Shown piece after piece: positions 9,754 to 18,475 of a DNA stretch of 64,000 nt. Every line of letters starts with the position of its first letter. The first letter of the stretch is position 1. Location: contig OX637337.1 in NCBI GenBank assembly GCA_951799405.1, positions 3,596,001-3,660,000 of the forward strand, in the 5' to 3' direction. The translations under genes were made by a program, and so were the position numbers. The notes under the pieces were generated by a model that was given only the letters and a program-made list of their open reading frames with translations, was not told where the DNA came from and made no database searches. The DNA comes from Agapetus fuscipes (taxonomy: Eukaryota > Arthropoda > Insecta > Trichoptera > Glossosomatidae).

Positions 9754-9874
9754 GTCAACGACGTTAGCCATGTTGAAAGCACCGGTTCCCATAGATCACC
9801 GAAGTTAAGCAACATTGGGCGTGGTCAGTGCTTGGATGGGTAACCGCTCAGGTACACCGCGTGTCGCTGGCATC
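9754..9874 (+). pseudogene. 5S rRNA-like sequence, head of a composite SINE
   Basis: About 121 bp, the length of a 5S gene. It keeps the internal control region: CACCGAAGTTAAGCAAC, then GGGCGTGGTCAGTGCTTGG and ATGGGTAACCGC, and closes with CACCGCGTGTCGCTGGC. It differs from animal 5S rRNA at several sites and is joined without a gap to SINE-1. Truncated pieces of the same junction occur at 11,854-11,869 and 22,483-22,533, so it is not a functional rRNA gene but the first module of a composite SINE. Confidence 0.8.
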
Positions 9875-10205
9875 TTGGACCGGTCCGTAATCCGTAGTGG
9901 CAACACTTCGGACTCGTAAATGGAAGGTTGTGGATTCGGATCCCGGCGGAGCACAAAAATATACCATTTATATTTCGAATGTGCTCTTCGCTGGGTTGAA
10001 GAATTCATAAACCTTTACCAATGACCGGTCACCAGGGGTCCATCCAGCCTTACAGCAACTGGGTCTTGCTTGAGTATTGGCGCTTTGTAGCGACGACCAA
10101 GCTCGTACACCTCTGCGGCACTAAAACAAGTGTCATAGACCCCTAGAGTCTTTAGAATCTAGGGAGTCTCCCGCACAGGATTTCTTTAAAAAAAAAAAAA
10201 AAAAA
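9875..10205 (+). mobile_element. SINE-1 with LINE-E-type tail
   Basis: tRNA-like head (GACCGGTCCGTAATCC, GGTTGTGGATTCGGATCCC), body to GACCAAGCTCGT, then a distinct 3-prime end: ACACCTCTGCGGCACT, CAAGTGTCATAGACC, GGAGTCTCCCGCACAGG and a poly(A) of about 19. This last ~85 bp matches the end of LINE-E (59,240-59,320; 52,571-52,655) rather than the tail of other SINE-1 copies. Confidence 0.85.
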
Positions 10206-10609
10206 CTACCTTTGAATCGTCGATATGTACTTTGTGGTACCTACACGCTATGGTTGGGTGTACACGTACAGATTAATACTTGCAGTTGGTGGGTAGGTTC
10301 GTGCGGAGGTACATGCATGCTATAGCCTATAGGCTACAGCTTATAACAATGACGCGGAGTCGTATGGGACGCGATGTGCACTCACGCAACGGAAGAGAGT
10401 TCTACTGCACTTTGTCAGGATGTAAAGCATCTCCTACGTCATATGTAGTGCGAGTGGGATGTTTGTGGCGGCTAAACTACCCTCCTGGAATGGCTGGGTT
10501 CAGAGACAGAAGTGAATCCAACATAAACTCTCTGATCGTAGCAATCAGAGGCCTGAAATGGGAGTTGGGCATATGGCGTCATTGGGCAAGGAACTTGAAG
10601 CTTACGTAG
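10206..10609 (+). other. Unassigned; 109-aa open frame of unknown nature
   Basis: An open frame (10,280-10,609) ends exactly where the LINE-H 3-prime UTR starts, so it could be the end of the LINE-H ORF, but I see no reverse-transcriptase motif or other family hallmark. It contains the words RVGCLWRLNYPPG and ELGIWRHWARN. Real coding status is doubtful. Confidence 0.3.
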
Positions 10610-10866
10610 CCTTTTTTCCCTGTTTAATATGTTCCTGATATTCTAATGTACAAATGACCATGTATTTCTCTTTTCTTTCACTGTTTAACTATATATTTTG
10701 TTTGCTCTTTTTTCTCATATATTTCATCACATATTTTCATGTTTCTACATTTTTGTAATTTTCTATGTACTTTTTCTATTGATGTATTATTTTTTTATGG
10801 CTGGTCATGTATTGCACCCTCCACATGACTAAGCTGGAATAAACGCATATAATTATTATTATATAT
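10610..10866 (+). mobile_element. LINE-H 3-prime end with (ATT)n tail
   Basis: Ends CACCCTCCACATGACTAAG then CTGGAATAAACGC and an ATT-rich tail. The same end in the opposite sense lies at 13,600-13,780. A T-rich stretch precedes it. AATAAA near the end could act as a poly(A) signal. Confidence 0.7.
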
Positions 10867-11332
10867 GTTATGTATCGATGATCATTGCTGTATGAGCGAA
10901 TTGTTAGTAGGTTGTCTTTGGTTACAGGCCATTAAATTCCTTACTCCTGTAGCCAATTATTAGCCCTGTCTATCCATACCTACTCACCTTGTGACAAAAA
11001 AACTGTGTCAGTGCTTCAGTGCTTGTGTTGAAGAGACGTATCTTGTCTCTTCGGCTACATCATAAGTCGCGCGCGTTTGAACAGACACAATTAAAAGTAA
11101 TATCATTCGGGAGTGGGATGAGTGCTTTCAGATTATACTAGACTCCCATCCTTGTTCCATGATGGTCTGCGGCTTTAGCAGATTTGTCTGTAATCAGTTT
11201 GCTCAAGCGCTTAATAAATCTAGAAACAACACTCAATCTTTTTTCAATTCAAACTTGACCCCACTTTTTTATTGAACTCTGTTTTTGCGTGAATTAATAA
11301 ATATGTATATCAGACTCATACCAACCTATAAA
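10867..11332. other. Unassigned
   Basis: Nothing recognised in this mixed-composition stretch. Confidence 0.5.
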
Positions 11333-11869
11333 TAAATAAAATAATAATAATATTAGGATGATTTATTTGGTGAGGGCTGTTTTTGTGTGTATCACAAAAA
11401 ATGGTTCAATTTGCCAATGTCACCCCTGTTTCAGGGAATGTCGGCAAGAGTTGCAGGGCTTTTGTTCATTTGAGGTTTGGATTTTATTTGTAAGTACACA
11501 ATCAGCATTTGTAAGCGCGAACTACACTTGTTTGTTTGTGGGCATACATCTGAGAGCTTTGAATGAATTTATCCTTGCAACTTAGATTATAGATTAGATT
11601 ATACACCTCAAGAGCCCTCTGCGAGCTTGGCCGTCGCTGTAGAAAGCGCCAATTCTCAAGCAAGACCCAGTTGTTGTAAGGTTGGATGGACCTTTCAGTG
11701 ACCGGTCTTTGGTTAAGGTTTATTAATTTTTCAACTCAGCGAAGAGCACATTCGAAATATAAATGGTATATTTTTGTGCTCCGCCGGGATCCGAATCCAC
11801 AACCTTCCATTTACGAGTCCGAAGTGTTGCCACTACGGACTACGTACCGGTCCAAGATGCCAACGACAC
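11333..11869 (-). mobile_element. SINE-1 with 5S remnant, split by a LINE-A end
   Basis: The tail (11,333-11,395) and body/head (11,602-11,853) of one SINE-1 flank a LINE-A insertion. The uninterrupted sequence TGTATCACACCTC at about 22,266 shows the empty site. Next to the head, AAGATGCCAACGACAC (11,854-11,869) is the reverse complement of the 5S 3-prime end, the same junction as at 9,874. Confidence 0.85.
11396..11601 (+). mobile_element. LINE-A 3-prime end inside SINE-1
   Basis: 5-prime truncated at AAAAATGGTTCAATTTGCC; ends in CTTAGATTATAGATTAGATT. ACA is present at both edges. Confidence 0.85.
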
Positions 11870-11875
11870 TATTAG

Positions 11876-11935
11876 TCAATTCCTTGACTTATAAGCTGGT
11901 ATGTTACACTATATGTGTAGCTTAGTGGCGTTTAG
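11876..11935 (+). mobile_element. LINE-A start fragment joined to SINE-2 tail
   Basis: TTCCTTGACTTATAAG is followed within 20 bp by TTACACTATATGTGTAGC, the terminal block of SINE-2. Confidence 0.5.
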
Positions 11936-12470
11936 CGTTGCTGATATTTCGAAGTTATTGGTAAGAGATTTTGTGTAGAATGGTAGGTAGGTAATGGCAT
12001 AAGCGTTGCTGCTACGATTGGGGTGAAGTCCCCGGTATGGGATAATACGCAATAACAACAGGCGAGTGGCGCATCTGCCGCTGGGAACCAATCATGGCGC
12101 TGACCAGGCACCGCACCGTCACCCCAAGGACGGAATATTGCACAATTATCCCAATTTCTACTTTAAACTGCTAATTTCTGTAATTAGTCAATATTATCGC
12201 TGATTAAATAGACTTAACAACGCTGCTCTGTAAAGAAATCCGTCGGTAGAACGCTTCTTCAAAAGTAACATATACCCGCTATAGTAGCTTAAACCCCAGT
12301 ACGAATGAAAGTACAAAAAAGCATGAAAAAGAGTAAGAAATTTTACCCAAAATGGCAGGTGTATTGGATGAAATAAATTTGTGAAAGAATTGTATTACAA
12401 CAAAAAAAAATAGAGATGAAGAAATAATACCTTTTTCCGAAACGCCCTCCAAGGAGAAATCTTGAGAAGG
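11936..12470. other. Unassigned
   Basis: No recognised gene or repeat. Confidence 0.5.
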
Positions 12471-12499
12471 CTAACTAGAAGACGCGCTATACCTTCATA

Positions 12500-13220
12500 C
12501 TTCCAAGATGTGAAGCAGCTAATGGATGCTGTCTTCTATTCGAAACTCAAGAGGATGGCGACCAGCAGAGACAGATGGCTAGCACAACAAGGTACTGCCT
12601 TCACATGAAGATGGCAACCAGCAAAGACTATAGCTATCAAAAGAAGGCAATCTATAAGGGGATGGTGACCAGCAGAGACAAGGCATAAATTTAACGCAAG
12701 GATGACGATCAGAAGACTCGTAATATGGATAGCAAAGCAAGGCACTGCCTTAACAATTTATGATGACGACCAACAGATTCAAGTGGATAGCACGTGAAGG
12801 CGCTGCCTTTACAAGAGGATGACAACCAGCACGACAAAACCGGTCCGTAGTCCAGTGGTAACACTTCGGACTCGCAAATGGAAGGTTGTGGGTTCGGATC
12901 CTGGTGGAGCACAAAAAAAACTGTTAAAACTTTCAAATTTGCTCTTCGCTGGGTTGAAAAATTCATAAAACTTTACCAAAGACCGGTCATCAAAAGGTCC
13001 ATCCAGCTTTACAGCAACTGGGTCTTGTTTGAGAATTGGCGCTTTCTACAGCGACGACCAAGCTCTTGAGGTGTGATACAAATGAATGTGTGAAATAGCA
13101 GAGACAAATGGCTAGGACCACAAGGGGTTAGCTACCAGTTAAGACAGATGGCTAGCACAACAAGGCACTGCCGTTACAAGAGGATGGCAACCAACAGAGG
13201 CTTCCAGAAGGTGATGAATA
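12500..13220 (+). repeat. Degenerate ~54-bp tandem array, split by SINE-1
   Basis: Seven or more poorly conserved units built on GAGGATGGCGACCAGCAGAG, ACAGATGGCTAGCACAAC and AAGGCACTGCCTTTAC. The array stops at about 12,837 at a SINE-1 and resumes at about 13,095 with GCAGAGACAAATGGCTAGG. Unit length drifts between about 45 and 60. Confidence 0.7.
12838..13085 (+). mobile_element. SINE-1 inside the ~54-bp array
   Basis: Full head (CCGGTCCGTAGTCCAGTGG, GTTCGGATCC), body, and the short end CCAAGCTCTTGAGGTGTG. Confidence 0.85.
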
Positions 13221-13599
13221 TGGAACAAGCTTTTGGAGAGATTTATGGTTACGTCCTTTGCAGGCTCAGCAGAGGGCGGGTGATATGGGACACTCGTTTA
13301 CAAGCCCCGCAGCTGCCATTCTCATAATCCCAAGCGTACATATTAATAATATCCCAATACATAATAACGCATGCAGACATATAAATCCAATCTCTTATGT
13401 ACTCCCATGCATACTGCTACGAATATGAGATTTTGTGTTTGCTGTGTTAGTGTAATAATAAGTCGCTCAAGAATTAAATATACACTTAAATGTTAATAAT
13501 TTTGATTTGTTCGAGATTTCTTGAATCGAATGTTCTGGTAAAATCTAGAAAGGTGGTAGTATGCTTAAACCCTCCTCATACCCGTCCCGCATGTACCTA
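13221..13599. other. Unassigned
   Basis: No gene or repeat recognised. Confidence 0.5.
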
Positions 13600-13780
13600 C
13601 ATATAATAATAATAATAATAAAAGCTTTATTCCAGCCCGGTCACGCGGAGGGTGCAATACGTGACCAGCAAAATAAAAATAAATAGGTACATTGATCGAA
13701 AAATACATATAGGAAAATAGAGACAGAGACAGAAAATTACATTGAAAGAAAATAAACATCGGTCGAAAGAAACATATAAT
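13600..13780 (-). mobile_element. LINE-H 3-prime end with (ATT)n tail
   Basis: Minus-strand match to 10,610-10,866: (AAT)n, then AAAGCTTTATTCCAGC and GCGGAGGGTGCAATACG. 5-prime truncated. Confidence 0.7.
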
Positions 13781-13789
13781 AAAAATAAT

Positions 13790-14190
13790 CCATAATCTAA
13801 GTTGCAAGGATATATTCATTTAAAGCTCTCAGATGTATGCCCGCAAACCAACACGTGAAGTTCGCGCTTACAAATGCTGAATGTGTACTTACAAATATAA
13901 ATCCAAACCTAAAATGACCATAAGCCCCAAAGCTTTTGCCGACCTTCACTGACACAGGGAATATAAGAAAATATAAAATATAAACAGAAAATGAAAATGT
14001 ATGTGTGTGTCAGAAAGACCCACAGCATATGGACGCTCATTCGTGGTCATTTGGATTTTAATTTGTAAGTACACATTCAGCACTTGTAAGCTTGAACCTA
14101 CACGTGTCTGTTTATGGGCATGCATTTGAGATGAGTTTTTAATGTTAATATAATATCTTTGCAATTTAGATTATATATTACTTATAATAG
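13790..14190. mobile_element. Inverted pair of LINE-A 3-prime ends, tails outward
   Basis: A minus copy (13,790-13,960) and a plus copy (about 14,040-14,190) face head to head. The spacer holds a block whose reverse complement also precedes the LINE-A end at 55,190 (GGACGCTCAT; GACCCACAGCATATGG), so it belongs to a variant of the same UTR. Confidence 0.75.
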
Positions 14191-14628
14191 ATAAGTACCA
14201 ACATCTCTTCATTTCTAGAGAGACTTCACACACTTTATTATTAACTCACACAGAGAAAAACAACACACAACCACATATTCGTTACAATATTCTAGCCTTA
14301 TTTTAATAATTATTTTTCAAGGTAGATATATTTTTTGCTAGTGATGGGACTGACATAATAACATGTATTATGTTGTCCCATTAAAAAAATGTGTAACTCC
14401 TTTATTGTGCGAAATGTGCAAAATCATACGTTTTAATTGGTGTAAGTCTTTGTTCAGCGAAAGGCGGCACTCTTTGTTCGCTATCGACTGTCATTCTGGA
14501 GGATGCGTCAAACTCCACATCACGGAAAGTATGCGTTGATCAAATTAGAACATTCGAGTTCTATAACTAGAAACAGCTTGACTTCAATCGTTTTTTTGTG
14601 ACTATTGTTAGATTTGAATTAAGAATCC
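14191..14628. other. Unassigned
   Basis: Nothing recognised. Confidence 0.5.
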
Positions 14629-14706
14629 GGCCCGGTCGTTACCTTAGTTGGTAAAGCGCTTGCGTTCAATACCAGAGATCTAGTATTTGCACCTCAACAA
14701 GGGTAT
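14629..14706 (+). mobile_element. Lone tRNA-like SINE head
   Basis: CCCGGTCGTTACCTTAGTTG and GTAAAGCGCTTGCG resemble the A-box half of SINE-2; the B-box region is decayed. A related head is at 18,310-18,380. Confidence 0.5.
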
Positions 14707-14715
14707 TAAAAAAAA

Positions 14716-15042
14716 CTCAATTAAGCTACACATATAGTGTAACTTCTTGCCGCGTTATCCCCTAAAGGTTTCGAATGTGGCAAGTTGAACCTATCTATTT
14801 TTACAGGCAAGGGGGCCGGCTTTACACCAAAACTTCAGTTGCAGTGGGTGGTTCTCAGCTCCTGAGGGAGCTGGCAATCATTTATTGTAAAGGCTGAGTA
14901 AACCTTGCCAGTATTTTATTTTGGTGTTTGAAATAAACACCGAAACGGGAAATCATTTCTGACACGCTCGGTGGGATTCGAACCCGAGTTCACGGCTTGG
15001 AATGCAAGCACTCTACTAACTGAGCTATCGACCGGACAAGAA
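14716..15042 (-). mobile_element. SINE-2, full length
   Basis: The best complete SINE-2. On the minus strand: head (GGTCGATAGCTCAGTTAGTA, GGGTTCGAATCCC), ATGATTTCCCGTTTCGG, CCAGTATTTTATTTTG region, GGTTTACTCAGCC, GGGAGCTGA, GCCGGCCCCCTTGCC, CGCGGCAAGAAGTTACAC and TGTGTAGCTTAATTG. About 325 bp. Confidence 0.9.
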
Positions 15043-15051
15043 ATCAGAGAA

Positions 15052-15250
15052 CACTTCAGAGATGATTTTCGGATTCGGTGTTTATTTCAAACTCAAAATC
15101 AATATAACGACAAGGCTTACTAAGCCTCCACAATAAATTAGTACTTACCAGCCCCCTCGGGTGCTAGGCTACTCCCACTTAAACTGAAGTGGTTGGCGTA
15201 ATGTCGGCCCCCTAACCTGTAAAAATAAATGGGTTATTTCACCACATGCT
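15052..15250 (+). mobile_element. SINE-2 body copy
   Basis: Headless copy facing the previous one; blocks GATTCGGTGTTTATTTC, GGCTTACTAAGCCTCC and CCAGCCCCCTCGGG are clear. Confidence 0.7.
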
Positions 15251-15386
15251 AGAACATAAGCATATGTAGTTTAGCCACGTTTAGTACGCACATATGCGGT
15301 ATGAATAAGTGCGAACTTATACGTAACAAAATGTTAATAGATCTTTGATTATTGATTATTAGTTTACTTTAAGTTTTAAATCGAAT

Positions 15387-15640
15387 CTAATCTAATCCAA
15401 GGTGCAAAGATATGTTACATTGTAGATTCACATAACATGCATTCTCACAACCAGACACGTACAAGTTCGCGCTTGCACATGCCTCATGTGAACCTACAAC
15501 ATAAAAACCAAATCTCAAATGGACATACACCCTGCAACTTTTGCCGTCCTTCCCTGTAACAGGGGTGACATTGGCAAAGTGAACCATTTTTACAGCGTGG
15601 GTGGTCAGCTGCATACCAACCTATAAGTCAAAGAACATAC
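15387..15640 (-). mobile_element. LINE-A 3-prime end copy
   Basis: From a tail ATTAGATTCGATT-like repeat (seen as AATCTAATCTAATCC) to the 5-prime edge CTATAAGTCAAAGAAC. Confidence 0.85.
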
Positions 15641-15890
15641 ACGACAAATTATATTTTATAAATCAGTATATTGTTATTAATAGACACATCTTACGTGACT
15701 TGTGACAGAAGATAAAATAATGGCGGTTCAGTTTCGTGACAGATTGTTAATGTGTCGAACGTCACTCAGCTGTCAAAGAAACAGGTCAAACAAAGACAAA
15801 AGGTCAGGGGTCAGATATTGACATAAGGTCTTAGGTCAAAACATGACAACTTTATATAACAAGATTTTAGAACACAAAACTGTATCATAC
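15641..15890. other. Unassigned
   Basis: No element recognised; a run of GTCAGGGGTCAG/AGGTCTTAGGTC words near 15,800. Confidence 0.4.
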
Positions 15891-16128
15891 TCTTATTCTG
15901 CTAGGGGTGGCTAGAGCCTACGCAGATGTGTCTCCACTTTGTCTGACCTTGCGCACTTTCTTAATCTCCTCAACACTCTCTTCATATACGCTCTTCTCTT
16001 TTTTCCATTCTAAAATTCCAGTCATTTGCAATAGCGCTTATTCGATCAACTCATACTTTTTTCGGCCTTCCCTTCTACCAATTTGATATTCACGTTGTTC
16101 ACTCTTTTTGTCAGTCGTTCATCGCCCA

Positions 16129-16445
16129 TTTTTTTTAAGAAATACTGTACGGGAGACTCCTTAGATTCTAGAGACTCTAGGGGTCTATGACACTTGATGT
16201 AGTGCCGCAGAGGTGTACGAGCTTGGTCGTCGCTACAAAGCGCCAATACTCAAGCAAGACCCAGTTGCTGTAAGGCTGGATGGACCTTTGATGACCGGTC
16301 ATTGGTAAAGGTTTATGAATTTTTCAACCTAGCGAAGAGCAAATTTGAAAATATAAATGGTATATTTTTTGTACTCCGCCGGGATTCCAACCCACAACCT
16401 TCCCATTCAGAGTCCGCAGTGTTACCACTGAGCTACGGACCGGTC
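16129..16445 (-). mobile_element. SINE-1 with LINE-E-type tail
   Basis: A T run at 16,129-16,136 is its poly(A). Then come the LINE-E-type end (GGGAGACTCCTTAGATTC, GGTCTATGACACTTG, CCGCAGAGGTGT), the body, and a head ending ACGGACCGGTC. Second example, after 9,875-10,205, of this tail on SINE-1. Confidence 0.85.
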
Positions 16446-16640
16446 AAAACTTGACTTTGAATATTTCACAATCATTGTGAACTCTTACCATTCCGTGTCT
16501 TTCTAGTCACTGCTCTCAGGTAAGCCATTTCAACCGTACATACTTTACTCAACTCACATTCATTAACTATCCACGCCTCTCTTTCATACATCAATTTTGG
16601 TACCAGTATGCCATTGTGTACCGCCAATCTTATATTCTTT

Positions 16641-17001
16641 ATAAATGTTTTTAGGCTTTCACGGCCGGATCTAGATGCTTGATTTTTTGGTTCCGGGTTT
16701 TGACCGTGGTCCATGTTTTTGCTTGTCTTCTTCTTTTTTCTATTTATTCTTTCTTGAAGACTTTCTTGAAGACTTTCAGCTTACGTTTCGTCTCCTCTGT
16801 GGGCGACTTCTTCGGAGTTCTGCTCGCTACTGGCTTATATTCTTTGTTGACACAACGATCACTTTTTTCGGGCTATATAGCCGTGGTCTGGTTGATTCAT
16901 TCCGGACACAGTTTCGCTCATTGCTCCGATGGGCATTATCAGCGGTTGGCTAGTCGCTGTGATCTTCTTACAGGATCTGGTGTTCTGGAAGCAACGCTAG
17001 C
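16641..17001 (-). mobile_element. Two Penelope-like end fragments with a triplicated target
   Basis: CTTATATTCTTT lies at 16,629-16,640, 16,834-16,845 and 17,002-17,013. Between these lie two related inserts (16,641-16,833 and 16,846-17,001). Each holds a GTTTTxxCCGTGGTC block, and the first has GGCTTTCACGGCCGG, a phrase I associate with Penelope-like element ends. Each carries on the minus strand a hammerhead-ribozyme-like core: about 16,783-16,818 (CCGAAGAAGTCGCCC ... GACGAAACGT) and 16,909-16,944 (GCTGATAATGCCC ... GCGAAACTGT). Confidence 0.65.
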
Positions 17002-17126
17002 CTTATATTCTTTGTGAGTTTCCTATTGTTCGCAATCCTTTCAATCGTTCCCATCACACTTCTCCCTCTACCAGCGCGCTTTTCCAATTCTATCTTCAGT
17101 TTCCCATTAAAATCCCCGAAGAGAAA

Positions 17127-17212
17127 TGCCATTCACCAAACTATTTTTGCCTAGCCGAAAAACAGTTTTAAACAGATTGTCAATTAAAAACTCATGAAGT
17201 GTTCTTTTACAA
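17127..17212 (-). mobile_element. SINE-4 fragment
   Basis: AAATGCCATTCACCAAACT, TGCCTAGCCGAAAAACAG. Only the 3-prime part remains. Confidence 0.5.
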
Positions 17213-17261
17213 ATAACTCAAAGCCTTTTGTTTGAGGAGAGGTTGTGAGGCCTACGTCCAT

Positions 17262-18050
17262 AAAATGAACAAGCAACACTGCGCTCGGCTGAAACTGGAG
17301 CCAAATCAAAGATTCAAGAACCGATAAGAAGAGTTAACACAATGTTTGGAGAGCGTGCATTTGCAGTTGCTAGTCCTCTGGCCTGGAACCACCTGCCACA
17401 TCATGTGAGAGAGCTAGAGGACCATGAGAAGTTCCGGAATGCACTGAAGACAAGCAAATTTCTGGCATCATTTGCACAAGCGCCCTTGGAGTGACTACAT
17501 CGCACGTTTAATAATAAAGAACAATAACTCAAAAAACAAGAATGTTGGGAAATCACGTTTAAAGTTAATAGTTAACTCAATAATGTAGTAAAGTTAACTC
17601 AATAATGAGATGATCCCATATGCGCTTACGTCGCTATACATGTATGTATATGTATGTAAAAGTCATCATAATTTATAGATCGTCTCACCAGGGCTTGTCT
17701 GGCTTATCTACCATTGATTCAAATATATTTTTTCAATGAAATTGTCTTAAGAATCATATCGCACGCTTAATCATAAAGAGCAAAAACTCGAAAAATAAGA
17801 ATGTTGGGAAATCACGTTTGAAGTTCAGACACCCAGTACAACTTGTATGGGATGAAAAAGGCGGCCGATGTTTTATCTCGGTCATATTCGTCCAAATTGA
17901 ACGGCTCTCGCATTCTACCTATTCTTCTCGCATTGTTCTTGCGTTTTAATACAAAATCTCGATTTTCCCAATTTTCGAGTTATTTCTCTTTATTATTAAG
18001 CGTGCGACATCACGAAACGGCGCTATAAAGAAATCATCAACTCATCATCA
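17262..18050 (+). pseudogene. LINE-D C-terminus split by MITE-1
   Basis: 17,262-17,499 encodes the end of a CR1/L2-like ORF2 with RRVNTMFGERAF, LAWNHLPHHVREL and SKFLASFAQAPLE, then a stop. MITE-1 interrupts the 3-prime UTR at 17,500. The UTR resumes at 18,008 with CATCACGAAACGGCGC and TATAAAGAAATCATC. The intact site at 54,325-54,345 (GTGACTACATCACGAAACGG) serves as the empty-site reference. Confidence 0.8.
17500..18007. mobile_element. MITE-1 composite, 508 bp
   Basis: Outer ends TCGCACGTTTAATAATAAAG and its inverse (CTTTATTATTAAGCGTGCGA). A second left terminus at 17,759 starts an inner 249-bp unit equal to the standard MITE-1. The outer left part (17,500-17,758) is a partial left end plus unrelated filler. 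Target duplication is CA, or ACAT if the terminal T/A is not counted as element. Confidence 0.8.
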
Positions 18051-18090
18051 AGCAAGGGACGAGATGATAATGATGATGATGATGAAGAAC
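18051..18090 (+). repeat. (GAT)n-rich tract near the LINE-D tail
   Basis: GATGATAATGATGATGATGATG directly after the LINE-D UTR; LINE-D copies elsewhere end in (ATC)n. Confidence 0.5.
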
Positions 18091-18309
18091 TGCACAAATA
18101 ATTTGTTGACATAATTTTCTATTTGTATCATTGAAATGGCGATAAGATTAATTAAAACGACATTAATATAATGATAATGGCGAATATATTTACAAAATAA
18201 TGCAATTCGTTATCTTTGTCAAAGTATGCCGTCCCAGAAACGATAAGGACATTTGCAAAATGTTATGCAAGCTATTTGTGATAATTGCAAATTTAATTAT
18301 AAATAATAT

Positions 18310-18382
18310 TCCGGTTGATAGACCAGTTGGTAGAACGCTTGCGTTCATACCCAGAGAGCTAAGATTCGAGCCCCAACAAAGA
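18310..18382 (+). mobile_element. Lone tRNA-like SINE head
   Basis: CCGGTTGATAGACCAGTTGG (A box) and GAGCTAAGATTCGAGCCCC (B box) form a tRNA-derived promoter region. The sequence that follows is not a SINE-2 body. Confidence 0.55.
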
Positions 18383-18475
18383 TGACAGTTATGATATCCC
18401 ATTATTATTTTTTTTCCACTCAAATCATACGGTTTTTTTTTTAAATAAAATTTGAAAAAAAAGATTTGTGAAGAG

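Larger units (their letters stand above)
15893..17110 (-). pseudogene. RTE-like LINE ORF2 end, split by SINE-1 and Penelope-like DNA
   Basis: Minus-strand pieces at 17,014-17,110, 16,480-16,628 and 15,893-16,128 read in order as one LINE tail: a KNIRLAVHNGILVP block, then an EAWIVNECE and VCTVEMAYLR block, then an ERM-like segment and the C-terminal WR region. SINE-1 (16,129-16,445) and a Penelope-like doublet (16,641-17,001) interrupt it. Frame breaks occur as well, so it is dead. Confidence 0.7.

Noticed and set aside
9169..9843. 224-aa ORF as a host gene
   Set aside because: It crosses SINE-4, an FB array, a LINE ORF2 end and the 5S-like module, so it is a chance fusion.
9754..9874. Functional 5S rRNA gene
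   Set aside because: Several substitutions in conserved positions, direct fusion to SINE-1, and truncated relatives at two other loci make it a SINE module or pseudogene.
10280..10609. 109-aa ORF as a host gene
   Set aside because: It ends at the LINE-H UTR and lacks recognisable motifs; at best a LINE ORF end.
14935..15042. Functional tRNA genes at SINE heads
   Set aside because: A and B boxes are present, but the acceptor stems do not pair and every head continues into a SINE body.
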